DNA from: Rhabdophis nuchalis
Taxonomy: Eukaryota; Chordata; Lepidosauria; Squamata; Natricidae
Direction of reading: 5' to 3'
NCBI GenBank assembly: GCA_039707465.1
Contig: CM077647.1
Span: forward strand, 46,898,110 to 46,962,109
Length of the DNA stretch: 64,000 nucleotides
Part shown: positions 12,525 to 23,455 of the stretch, piece after piece
Layout of the letters: each line of letters starts with the position of its first letter
How positions within the stretch are numbered: position 1 is the first letter of the stretch
Translations under genes and position numbers: made by a program
Notes under the pieces: generated by a model
Databases searched by the model: none
What the model saw: the letters and a program-made list of their open reading frames with translations, nothing else
What the model was told of the DNA's origin: nothing

Positions 12525-12660
12525 TTTCGCGTTGTAAAACCTCTCCTAATTACCTGCCAGAGCAATTAGCTGACTATCACGAAGAAATTAGATCGCTCAA
12601 TGTAGCATACATAATGCGAATCATTTTGTAAGGCAAAAAGGAAGGGAGACCTGCGTTTTC
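12525..12660. promoter_or_regulatory. Candidate homeodomain-rich regulatory block
   Basis: This complex sequence has CTAATTACC, GCAATTAGC, AAATTAGATC and ATAATGCGAATCATT within 110 bases, inside the repeat-poor zone upstream of SP8. The functional reading is inference only. Confidence 0.3.
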
Positions 12661-15600
12661 TTTACAAGAAAATAAGCCGCCATCCTGGGCGAGCCTTCCG
12701 TGGTCACGAATTACGGATGTCTAGGCATGTAGGGCAAAGAAGCCGGACGTCAACTAACCAAGTAGCCCCCACCCTGCCGCCAGCCGGGACACAGCCCTGT
12801 TCATTTACCCCGGGAAAATAGGGGGCGGGCAGGCAGGCAGGCGAGCGCAGGGAAAGCCGTTTCCAGGCGCTTAAATTCAGAGGCTTCCAGATCGCTGTAA
12901 TTAACACTGAGCGACTTCAATAGGGAAACCTGTTTTCCAGATGATTTTGACAATGCGGCTTTATGTCTCGGTTGGCAGTTTTCGAGAGCTGGAGTCGGTT
13001 CCTGGCCGCTTTACTTGCCTCTCATCTGTTGAGCGTATATTTGCCCAAACCCAGATTTCAACGCTGCGTGTGCCAAGCTTATGTGGCAAAGCCTTTCTTC
13101 CTGACCCGGGACTGACTGAGCAACATGTACGCTGGAAGCTCCGATGAACCGGAACCTTTGGTTGCTCTCCAACCAGCTCTACTCGTGAATATCAACTTAG
13201 CAGGCAACTATTTTTATTCGAGGACGGAGATGGGCAAGATGGATTCTTTTCCTCCTCCTAGTCATTTTGAGCAAGAAAAAAAAAACTGGATCAACTACAG
13301 CCATGGCAACTAGAGTCTCATACACATGCACGCACAAACACACTCACCAATCCCTCCCTCCCAATATCAAGGCGTTCTATTGAAAAGTATAAATTTAACA
13401 TGAGTTGTAGGAAATAAACACACTTCATTTTAAAAGAGCCATGCTGCTTTTGCAATTTTGATTCCCCAGATTTAGTACTTAGCAATCTTTCACACCAAGA
13501 AGTTGCGTGTTACAAGCTGCCAGTCTGTAGTTGGGATGAAGAAGCTAAGTCAAAGGTCCCCTGAAGTAGCTGAGGAATCTGCTCCAGTTCCCCCAGAGCT
13601 GGACTCACAAACAGTAAAACCAAATTATGATCAAATATCATGATCTTTGGACATAATCAGCCACTCCAAATCACTTGTAAGAAAAAAGGGGGGACAATAA
13701 AAACCTTTGATGATTTCTTTGTAAAATAGTTTTTTAGAGCCAGTTGGAATTAAAGATACAATATTCTACTAGAGGTGGTATTTTTGAAGTGGTTTGACAA
13801 AGATAACATTTACTCATGGAGCAGGGCAAGCAAATAATTTATTAGCTTTCTTTTCTAAAAGGTCATCAAGCTACAGTTCAGGTTCAACCTCAATTCTGCA
13901 ATGACATTATTCCTGACATTATTCTGTCTGTGATAAAAGCACCTGTCCCTTAGACTTTGCAACTCTGAAATAAAGAAGTAGTCGAACTTTCTCACCAATG
14001 AAGTCCCGGGAACTTCGATAGGACTAGTCAATAAATAAGATCTGGTTGCAAGAGATCCTGTGCATTCTGAAACTTGAAGGGGTGTGGAAAGAAGAAAGGA
14101 ACGTTTTTATATTAGCCACTTATGTAGGTTTAAATAGAACCCTGCAGGCAAAAAACATTCCATGTAACTACAAAGTTTCCTTATTGCTATGCCAACAGAA
14201 ACTGGTCCAAAAAAGGGAAGGGTGGGAGCCCCAAAAGGGAGAGATTGAGTGAGAGCTTAACATAACTACAAATTGCTCAACTGTGCACCTCCCTACTGCT
14301 GTTCTGTTTTTTGTAATGCAGCAGCCCTCATCTAGTTTTTCATGCTGGCATGGCTCTCTCCAAAGGAGCAAATGCTTAATGAATCTGACTTATCAATTTA
14401 TTAGAAACAACTGTGTAGATCCAGGAAATAAAATGCCTGCAGGCATTGCAGGCCAAGTTCTGCAGATCCGTAATGGAGCAGAACTGGCACTAAATGTCTG
14501 AAGCACAAGGAGTGCTTTTCTCAGCTAAAGACTGCATGAGACATCCTACAGAGATGTGGGGATTAAGGAGCCATATACCAATGAGATTAGAAATAAATCA
14601 AGGCTGAATTTCTCAGTTGGCTGGGTAGTTCATAGCTGCTCTGGTGATAGTACTGGAATTGCTGTAATGTCATTCCAGTGCAAGTCACGCAGAGCCAGAT
14701 TTAACATTAGGTTAAGAGGTGGCAATGGGCTTAGGGAAGCTGGTATTAAGTTTCACAAAATGAAAGCCAGAGAATAATCATTATTTGTAAAGAGTGGAGA
14801 ACAGATGGAATCACATTATGAGTTTGCTTCTATCTGTGTCCAAATAGTTCTATTGGCCATGACTGGAGAAGAGTCATCATTTGCTCTTTTGCCTGGGCAG
14901 CAAAATGTCCTGGGCTGGCCCTGAACATATAGAGAAGAATCCTGAACTGGAAATCTGATTCAACCATAGAGACAAGAGAATTTGCCTCACTATTTCTTAG
15001 CTTATCAATGTCTTCTGGCTCACCTTGCTTCCAATCTTCCCACATGCACTGAAAGCTATGAAGAACTGGACTAATTCTCAGCTCACTGCAACCACCTCCC
15101 AACAATCATTCAAAACAGGTTGCATGTTCTAAAGACCTATTGCACATAGTATTAGGGAATGAAAGGCATATAAGTAAGACATGTGCTTCTCTGGTTGAAT
15201 CCACACATCCTGCTAAACTCCAATTTTTGCCTGATCATGCTTTATGGAACAAACTACAGTTGGCAGAATTTACGAGGCCATGGAAAATGGTTTTAAAGCA
15301 TTATAGCTGGGTTTGTGCCATCTAGCTAATCGAACTAGACAAGAAGATTGTATGTTGTAGGATCCCAGCCCTTCCTTATTCTTAAGATATTGGCACTCTA
15401 CATTCAGACCCACACATACCTGGGCTGCTTACTCTTTTCTGAAGTTAATAAAGGTATGTGATGAGTCATACCAGAGCAGAAGAAAAGGAAAGGAAATCCC
15501 AAGTGCATCTCTTGACCCTTCAGCCCTTGAGTATTTCTCACTGTAGATCTCCTTTACTAAAATTTCTTAAGAATTCCTATTCTTCTAGAGCTTTCAGATT

Positions 15601-15900
15601 TTCCATTTTAAATCCTTCGATCTCGAGACAGTACATGCCATATTTAATTTCTGTCTTAGTTTAAATTAGAAATGAAAACTAACAAAGAAGTCTTTGTCTT
15701 CTGTCAAGTTAAAACAGCTCTATATTAGGATTGGTATATTTCTGCCAAGTGACCTGCAAAGAGCACACTGTTAAATTTAGCATGACTTGTACTTAGATTC
15801 TGATACTGACATAGATAGCAGGAATAGGATGAAAGCTTTTTATATGTTCTGTAAGCCCATAGAAATCAACAAGCTAGCTTAAATCCCTTGGTGGGAGATG
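12661..15900. other. No gene seen; distal SP8 upstream DNA
   Basis: GC content falls across this stretch. Only short, unrelated frames are present, for example 91 codons at 14,830-15,105 on the minus strand that match nothing I recognise. It ends at a degraded LINE/SINE-like tail near 15.9 kb. Confidence 0.45.
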
Positions 15901-15923
15901 GGCACGGGATACAAATACGAAAA

Positions 15924-15974
<51 letters not shown>

Positions 15975-15976
15975 AT
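15880..15976 (+). repeat. LINE/SINE-type 3' tail with (AAAT)n
   Basis: The text 'ggtgggagatgggcacgggatacaaatacg' resembles the 3' end of CR1/L2-related elements (GGCGGGATATAAAT), followed by about 14 AAAT units (15,919-15,975). The rest of the element is too decayed to classify. Confidence 0.5.
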
Positions 15977-16093
15977 CCTACTGAGTGGAGAGAGAGAGCT
16001 GTGCTAGGGGTTTGATCCAGCATATAGTGATTTGAGAAGGCTTTGCATCTGAGATTCCAGTTTTATTTTCAATATTTTACATAATCAAAGGGC

Positions 16094-16190
16094 CAGTATT
16101 TCTCAACCTTGTCTACTTCAAATGCTGTCTAGGGAATTCTGGGAGTTGAAGTCCACCCATCTTAAATTTGGGAAAGTTGAGAAAAACCGC
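16094..16190. mobile_element. hAT-like palindromic MITE, internally deleted
   Basis: It begins CAGTATTTCTCAACCTTG and ends with the inverted form (AAAGTTGAGAAAAACCG). The centre has the squamate-typical TTCTGGGAGTTGAAGTCCAC. The terminal inverted repeats are visible over about 20 bases. No convincing 8-bp target duplication was seen. Confidence 0.55.
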
Positions 16191-16597
16191 CCTAGTCTTT
16201 CAACCAACCTGATCAGTTGGAGTAATATATGGGTTGTGAAATTCTGGACAATCACTACATGGCAGCAAAAAGTGACACAAGACCTACCCCGTTGTTGCCC
16301 TCCCATGATCATACAGTCTAGCAAATGCCATGACAAAAAGAGTAACTTTTAAATAGTTACATGCATGTCTTCAGAAAGGGATACAAGAAGTGCTGCTGTG
16401 GGGAAACTGCAATCCAATGATTTCCCTTTTCCTTTTCTTCTGCCTTCAGTTCTGGTAACATTGGCTGAGAGGTCTGCCTTGAGCTCTCTGATAATTCATC
16501 TGCTTTGGGTTGCAGAAAGCTCTACATAAAGCCCTGCTTGGATGACCTTATTCCAAATGAGAGTCTTTCACCTCTTGTGAAGTCTCACCTCACTGGG

Positions 16598-16760
16598 AAC
16601 CACTTTGGTCTAGTTATTAAGGCACCAAGCTAGAAAATGGGAGCTGGTGAGTTCTAGTCCCACCTTAGCCATCTGGGTGACTTCAAACCATTCATTCTTT
16701 CTTAGCCCAACTTAGCCCACAGGGTTGTTGTCATCGGAAAAATCAAAACAGGAAGGTAAG
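16598..16760 (+). mobile_element. tRNA-derived SINE (MIR/L2-like head)
   Basis: The head reads ACTTTGGTCTAGTTATTAAGG (A-box like), with a B-box-like GTTCTAGTCCC at 16,652-16,662. The body is CTGGGTGACTTCAAACC, AGCCCAACTTAGCCCACAGGGTTGTTG. This architecture is common in squamate tRNA SINEs. The 3' end is decayed. Confidence 0.6.
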
Positions 16761-16979
16761 TTGGATATATTAGCAACATTGAGTTATTTGCAAAAAATTA
16801 TAAAAGTAGGACAAATAAAAAACAAAAAAAGGAAATGACTTCAATTTCAAGGTAGCAGTCATCCTTTTAATTTTTTTAAAAGTCCCACCTTGCCGATCCC
16901 CGTCCTCATTCAAAATGGCTTCTTTACTATTAAGCTGATTGCATGGAAATAGCAGTGATATCTGTAGGATCTCATTCAA

Positions 16980-17747
16980 AAATGGGCATGAAGAATGTTC
17001 ATATGAACATTCATTCAGACAAAATCTGCCAAGCTACTGCCATGGTAATAGTGGGACTGCTGTCAACCTACCTCTCCTTTTTTTCATTTTCAATTTTTAA
17101 AAAATGTATAGATTTATAAATCCCAGTAATTGTTTATCCCCATATATTATTTAATGTAGATAAGCTAATAAGCAAATTATATCAACAGAATAAGTTATTG
17201 ACAATACAATATCGCATGTCTTCACCACATCATGCTTTCACACTTGCATAAACTAAGTTAAACATAAGATATGGTTAAGCTATGAAGACAATTAGTAAAT
17301 CTTTCTTCTAATGCATAAAGATCTCAAAAATTCCATTTCTGAAAATATTTTTTTCTGCCAATGCTCCAATTAGCTGTTTCCTTTTCCCTTGAAGGCTACA
17401 TGATTTGGCTTAAGCTAAAGAAAGAGCCAAGAGAAACAAGGTCCAGCCTTGAAGATTTAATTAAATACTTTGTTTCTCTATTCCCACCCCCTAATGCATG
17501 CATGGTTTCATGCTGCAAACCACCCAGCTCCATGTGTACAAGCAGAATGTCTCCATCAGTAATCAACTCAACTAGAGCTTGTGAAAAGTGCAAGAGGCAA
17601 GATTTTGGTTGTATTAAATTAAGTAGTGCATACTTGTGTCCCCTGATGTTTCAAAACAAGAGCAAGCAAATTGGTACCCTCCCAATATTTCAGAGTATCA
17701 TCTTTTGTGATTAGTCATTATTTGCATTTGGATAGGAGCATTTCTAT
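16980..17747. other. No gene seen; AT-rich
   Basis: This is AT-rich intergenic DNA. A 117-codon plus frame at 17,361-17,714 has no recognisable domain and ordinary composition, so it is not called. Confidence 0.4.
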
Positions 17748-18224
17748 CTTTAATTTAATTTAATTTATTCACATTTCTATAACGCCCTATCTCCCTTGTG
17801 GGGACTCAGGGTGGTGCACAGAAGAGATAAAAACAGGCAATAACATATAAATACAGGATAAAATACAATTAAATATGATAAATCTGTGCTAAAATTATTA
17901 AAAACTATTAACAGTTTAAAACATTATCTTAAAATTAAATTATGGGATCTATGCCAGGCCGGCCAGATGAAAGAAATGTGTTTTAAGGCCCCGGCGGAAG
18001 AGGCGTATGTCTGTGATGGTACGAAGATCGGGAGGGGGGGGGAGGTCGTTCCAGAGTGCTGGACCCACCACAGAGAAGGCTCTCCCCCTGGGGGTCGCCA
18101 GCCGGCATTGACCAACGGACGGCACACTGAGGAGGCCCTCTCTGTGGGAGTGGACAGGTCGAAGGGAGGTATGTGGTAGGAGGCAGTCACACAAATAACC
18201 AGGTCCGGTGCCATGGAGCACTTT
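17748..18224 (-). mobile_element. CR1/L3-type LINE 3' end, 5' truncated
   Basis: In minus orientation the sequence carries the end of ORF2, as seen in the better copies at 33 kb and 52 kb (HTSLRP, GRAFSVVGPALWNDLPP, FRRGLKTHFFHLAGLA), then the short 3' UTR ending at an (AATTA)-type tail near 17,750-17,770. It breaks off at about 18,224. The product is a dead fragment. Confidence 0.85.
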
Positions 18225-19229
18225 TTTATCTTCATCCTATGCCACATAATCAGCCTAAACATCCCAACGGCGCTGCAAGGTGATTTAAATTGTGGGCTTG
18301 TGATCAATTCCTCTTTGGTAGATTCTTGTAGGAACCTTGAATAGCATAAGCTGCAGGGAAAAATGTGGAGGCATATTTATAGAGTCTGAGAAAAGCTGGG
18401 GTTAGTCAATGTCTTAAATGAAGTTGAAGGTTTCATAGTCATATTAAATATACTGAGAATCAGCCTTAATCTCTCAAACTACCTATTGCATGCTGAAATA
18501 CACTGAAATGTGCTTCAAATCTCTTTATTACAATATTATATATTCCTGGACTTGTATTTTACAGCAGGCAGCAGACCAAGTCCTGAATTACATTTTACTG
18601 TCTGTGTGTAGTAAGACAAAGAATCAGTTTTAAAGTGTAATCTTATGGGAGCTTAGACAGTGCTCACATAACACATAAGCCATAATTGGCTAAATTAGCC
18701 ACAATTGCATAAGCCCACACTCTGCCACTAAGCGAATGCAGTAGTACGCTACTTGTTATAGACAAGGTGACCATTTTTTTCCTCCTTTGTATTAAAGGCT
18801 TTGTCCCACAATACATAAGCAGTCAGAGAGACAATCATCTATAAAGGAATTGAAGCTGTGGAGAAAAAAGGCTGACAGGAAAAAGTGACTGAAACAGATA
18901 AATACAGGGAAACTGGTAAGTAAGTAACATAAAATCAGTTCAAGATTCCTCATTATTTTCTGGATAATATAAATGGGGCAAAGCAGGTCAGGCTACACTG
19001 ATGCCTCAATACACATGTGTATTAAAGAAGACGGGTAGAAATACCTATTTTCTTCCACCAATATAATCCTGGAATTGATCATCTCCACAAGATGATCCAC
19101 AAGGGTTACAGAACACAAAGTTGGCTATCAAAAAAAGAATCAATATAAAACTTGATCTCATTACTGTTTCAGTAATATTAGACAGTTGCAATTGTTTTTC
19201 CAGGTTGTTTACATTTTTCTTCAGTGCAT
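18225..19229. other. No gene seen
   Basis: This is AT-rich intergenic DNA with no coherent frame or recognised repeat. Confidence 0.4.
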
Positions 19230-19592
19230 CAGTAGTCCTCAACTTACAACCATTCCTTTAGCAACTGTTCAAAGTTAGGAGAGTGGGAGTGATTTACAAG
19301 CAGAGCAGCATCCCTATTCAGGCACTTGGCAACCAGCATGTATTCACAACAGTTGCAGGGTCCTGAAGTCCATGTGATCACCATTTGCATTTCCCAGATG
19401 ACTTCTAACAGTCATGGGAGCAGTTGGATTTGCTTAATGACTGCATGATTCATTTTACTTCAGTGATTCACTTAACAACCATGGCTAAAAAGGTCATAAA
19501 ATCAGGTGCAACTCACTTAGCAATGGAACCATTTTGTTTAGCAATTTAGGAAACTCTTATTTTAGTCGTAGTCATTAATCAAGGATTATAGT
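19230..19592. mobile_element. Non-autonomous DNA transposon (MITE) with inverted ends
   Basis: It starts CAGTAGTCCTCAACTTACAACC and carries the typical body (TTTAGCAACTGTTCAAAGTTA, CTTGGCAACCAGCATG, ATGTGATCACCATTTGC, AACAACCATGGCTAAAAAGG). It ends in a decayed inverse of the start (TAGTCGTAGTCATTAATCAAGG). This is a known widespread squamate repeat type, but its superfamily is not settled here. Related fragments occur near 39.2, 43.2 and 44.3 kb. Confidence 0.65.
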
Positions 19593-19882
19593 AGTATTTA
19601 GAAATTCTGGGTTTCATACTACACAATTCCAGAACACTAATTAAAAATTCTAGCTCAAAGTAGGTAGGTATATTTTACTGTAGTAACCCAATTAGGAAGT
19701 ATGTAAACTGTCAGCAGTTCTTACAAGGTATTGAATTGTGCAAATAAATTCTCTGCAGGTCCACCTAAAAGATAATTTGAATGGAAAGCCTCACTTCGAG
19801 GCCAGAATGTAGTACTTGCAGCTTTAGAGGGTGTTAGCAGACGTTTTTTACCTAAGAGTATATTCTTTTAAGAGTATTTTCT

Positions 19883-20423
19883 CGGGCAATGGCCATCCTT
19901 GTTGCAGTTGTTATATGTATGAAAAGGTACATTGCCCAACAATGGAAAGACTGCAACATACCAACGGACCAACTAATCATATCAAAATTTTTTAACTATG
20001 CTGAATCAGATAGGCTAACATATGTTTTAAGGGACAAAGCAGAATCAACTTATGCTCAATCATGGGAAAGGTGGTACATATGGTACGATAAAAGAACAAA
20101 AGGATACCAAAGCAAACAACCAACTAACATAAACGTGAAAGAAATACAAGGAACAAATGAGGCGATAGTGAACTTAAGACAACCGTAGAGATACATATAC
20201 AGACAGTTATATTAAAATGTATATAACAATGGACAGAACAGACTGGGACATACAAAAACTTTTGAATTGGGGGAATAGCTATATCCCCGGTATGTCCATC
20301 CCCTTTTTCTCACTTTCCTATCTTCCCACTCTTCTTTTCCCCCTTTCTGCCCTAAAAATGTACGTTGTATATTTATTAAATGTTATATTTTATATTTATA
20401 CCAATAAAGACTATTTAAAAAAA
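19883..20423 (+). mobile_element. 5'-truncated L1 retrotransposon with target-site duplication
   Basis: A 13-bp direct repeat AAGAGTATTTTCT flanks the element exactly (19,870-19,882 and 20,424-20,436). The insert carries the end of an L1-type ORF2, a short 3' UTR, AATAAA at 20,403-20,408 and a poly-A tail. The long TSD and poly-A tail are hallmarks of L1 target-primed insertion. Confidence 0.85.
19889..20188 (+). pseudogene. C-terminal remnant of L1 ORF2
   Basis: Ninety-nine codons including IAQQWKDCNIPTDQLIISKF and FNYAESDRLTYVLRDKAEST, then YAQSWERWYIWYDKRTKGYQ, match the usual C-terminus of L1 ORF2p (WK...IPT...W..K...YAEMDKLT). The endonuclease and reverse transcriptase parts are absent because the copy is 5' truncated, so it is a dead fragment. 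Confidence 0.75.
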
Positions 20424-20814
20424 AAGAGTATTTTCTTCAATACTTGATGCGGATAAATAATTAAGTTTGTTGTGGACATCTTCCTCCACCTCTCACCCCC
20501 ATGAAAGACTTCTCAGGGGAAAAATGCACAGCAAATCTACCAGATCCAATTCCACCAGTATCACTTGTACTTTTGCTATGATCTGCCCGTTGAACTTTTG
20601 TTAATAGATAAAAACAGCCTTATTCTTGTTGGGAAAAAAATGTTACAGACAATTCAAACTAAATGAACTGGGAGTGGGGCACACTCTATTTTTACCAAGC
20701 CAGCAAGCATGACTGTTGTTGCAATTTAATTCAACTTATTGCCCCGAGTGTACAAGGAGCCAGGAATTACGTTTGCCAAAATCGAAACCAACGACCAGTA
20801 TCGCTCCATCCATC

Positions 20815-22265
20815 CTTCGCGCCCTTAACTCCGTTGTTTTAAGCAGTAACGCGCGACGTTTTTTTTCCCTTCTCTTCCATCCAGCCCCGCCTTGCCTCGC
20901 CGCAAGCTTTCTTCGCCCACAACGACCTGACCTCGCTCGCGCTCCCGCAGACCCAAACAGACACGCCTGTCCTCCCCCAAACGCCCCCTCCCGCCTTTGT
21001 CAGCCTCGTTTCCTGTGTAGGCGGTTTCTCCGTCAGGTCGCGTTTCTAAAAGCGCCGGGCTCAGAGGACGCGCCCTACGAACATCGTTAGGGGGAGTGGA
21101 GGGGGGGAAGGGGAAGAGGAGGCTGGCGCGGACTCCGCCCACCGCATCCCAGCGCGGCCTGCCCCGGGCCGCCTCTTGGGTGCTACTTCTCCTCCTCCTT
21201 CAACGCCCCGCTCCGCCCTCTCGGCGCAAAGAGCGTCTGGCTCTTTGGCAGGGGGAAGCTCACGCAAGGTGGGCGGCAGGTGCGCATTCCGGATTCTGCC
21301 TTCGCGGCAATCAAAGGGAGGCGCGAAGCCCGGTGGCTCTTGCTTCGCTAGGCAGTTGCGGATTCTTGTGGGGAAGGGAGGGGTTTGTCGAAACCGAAGG
21401 GAAACGTTAAGAAAGAGACGGCTAACGGCTCCCTTCCTTTCGAGGCCCTCTTTAAAACGCTGCTCGTGGCTACCCAACCAAGTTCAATAGGGCGCAACTC
21501 CCAGAACTGGCCGCCACCCCACGCAGAGGCTGGCGGAGACTTCCGCCCCCCTTTGGAGCAAATTGGCCGAGGGGAGGGGATGAGCCCGCCTTCGCAATAA
21601 TGCCGCTGGCGGCACCCTTTGTTTGCCGGTGCCTTGGCGGGGCCGATCAGTTCGGAGCGGAGGCAGGCTCGAAACTCTTCTCGCCTCAGAACAATCGGGT
21701 GCGCCCCGGCTCCTCCCGCCCGCGTGGCAGGGGCGTCCTCAGAACGCCCTTCGCGGCCTGCTGAGAGCTGTTCGTTGATGTTGGCCTTTTCGTTATTTTT
21801 GTGATTATTCACCACCTTCTGACCGTGCTCAGCTTACATGCACAGTAGCAGACCTGGGATATAAATAGAGTTCTTTCTGGGACCATGCCAACCTCTTTGA
21901 TGCCCCCCCCCCTATAATTACTCGCCAACGGTTAAACGGCTCCTGGCTGTATTTGAGGAGGCAGAGCTGAGCTTGTAAAAATATATAGCTGCGATTGTGT
22001 CCTGAGCTTGTCCGCGCAAGCCACTCCCCGATCATTCTTTGCCTAGGCATCTTTTCCGATCGTCCGATCGACCTCCGCCAAGGTTGCCTGCCACGCGCCC
22101 GCGTCCCACTTTGGGGGGCCAGTTTGTCTCTCACCCGACCCCTTCTACCGCCCTGGGCAAATGCCAAGTCCCTCTATAGGCGGGTGCAGCCCTGGAGCGT
22201 AGCCTGGCCGACCAAACTTCGCTTCTTAAGACGGAAATCTTGACCCCTGCCTCGATCACGGTTTT
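20815..22265. promoter_or_regulatory. Orphan CpG island, about 15 kb upstream of SP8
   Basis: This 1.4-kb block is abruptly GC- and CpG-rich against AT-rich flanks (many GCG/CGC words, GGGCGG-like boxes such as GACTCCGCCC near 21,132). Frames of 100-155 codons occur on both strands but overlap each other and show only Arg/Pro/Ala-rich low-complexity composition, so none is called. It could be a promoter for a non-coding transcript or a distal SP8 regulatory island. Confidence 0.6.
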
Positions 22266-23383
22266 CCCAATGGAGAGTACTGGTCCCGTAATGAGAGATA
22301 GCAGTAGTTTTAAATAACGAAAGGTGTTTTTATAATGTGCCTCGAGACGAAGAAAGGCGCAGTAATAATGTTTAACACAATCGAAATGATGCAGGAATGA
22401 TTCCAAATATTGGAATTATGTAACCCAGCAATATCGATTCCGAGGGGGATTTAGTAATGGTCTAGTTAAAGATATATATGGAGAGATAGATACTACAATC
22501 TTCATGAATAGGCGGGCTTCAGTTTAAGAGTTATACATATAAAACACTGGGCGCTGCCAAGCTAGCAATCAACAAGTTATTTTTCACCCTCTCTCAAACT
22601 TAAATCGACCTCTCAGAGTTGCTGGGCAATTTTGGGGCCTAAGAAGTTACAAGTGGTGTATAAATATAAAAAGAAATGTGTTCTTATTGCAACTTTGTAA
22701 TTTGTAACTATTTGAAATTTTAAATGTGTATTCCTTATTTTATTGTGAGCCTTTACCAATGCTGTTTAGACAGAAAGAAAGGATTTTATAAATCAGTACT
22801 GAAAATTTTCTAAGCAAGTGGATGTAATTTTCAGGTTAGCTTGTTGAACTTTTAAGCTCTTTAAAAAAAGATAACCAAGTTTCCTGGAGTTCCAGTCCAA
22901 ACTATTCATATGGAAATGAGCTCCACTGAAGTTAGCACATTTGTTTGAACATGCTTTTTAAAACACTCTAAATTCACATAATTCAAGAACTTTAAAGGGT
23001 TTCTACAGTTTCCATTGACTGAGAAAGGTCCCAATGTTTTCCATCTTTCAAAAATAAAATAACATTGCAAAGTGCTCCAGTATGGTGAAACTATTCTTGT
23101 TTTAATTCTTTAAATTCCCAGTCTTGATTCAGAAATGAGATTAACAGCAATCCAAGTGTAACAAAGACAACCCTTTATTGTGATGCAAATCTCTTGATAT
23201 TCCCTGCTTTCCAGTTGATCTGATTCTTTTATTTTCAGGCACATGCTATGTTACAATATTATTATTAGATCTAGAACTCAACAGGAGCTTTTAGGACCTA
23301 CAATTTTTTTATTCACATCTAGTTGCCAATTAAAGCTTGACTAAACTGGCAAGCTAGTCATTCTATCTTTTTCTTTTCTGGGC
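22266..23383. other. No gene seen
   Basis: This is AT-rich intergenic DNA after the CpG island. No coherent frame or recognised repeat was found. Confidence 0.4.
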
Positions 23384-23455
23384 TGCAATCCTATGCACAC
23401 AATCTCATAGAACACAGTGGGATTTTCTTCTCAGTAAATATGTGCAGGATTGTAG
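23384..23455. repeat. Short palindromic MITE-like relic
   Basis: The ends TGCAATCCTATGCACA and TGTGCAGGATTGTAG are inverted, around a core of AACACAGTGGGATTTTCTTC. This is a frequent squamate interspersed motif. A second decayed copy is at 31,599-31,677. Confidence 0.45.

Noticed and set aside
14830..15105. 91-codon minus frame
   Set aside because: No recognised domain, no neighbouring exons, ordinary length for chance in this composition.
20716..21815. Several 100-155-codon frames on both strands in the CpG island
   Set aside because: They overlap one another, have low-complexity Arg/Pro/Ala composition and no recognisable domain or splice pattern; typical of CpG-rich DNA.
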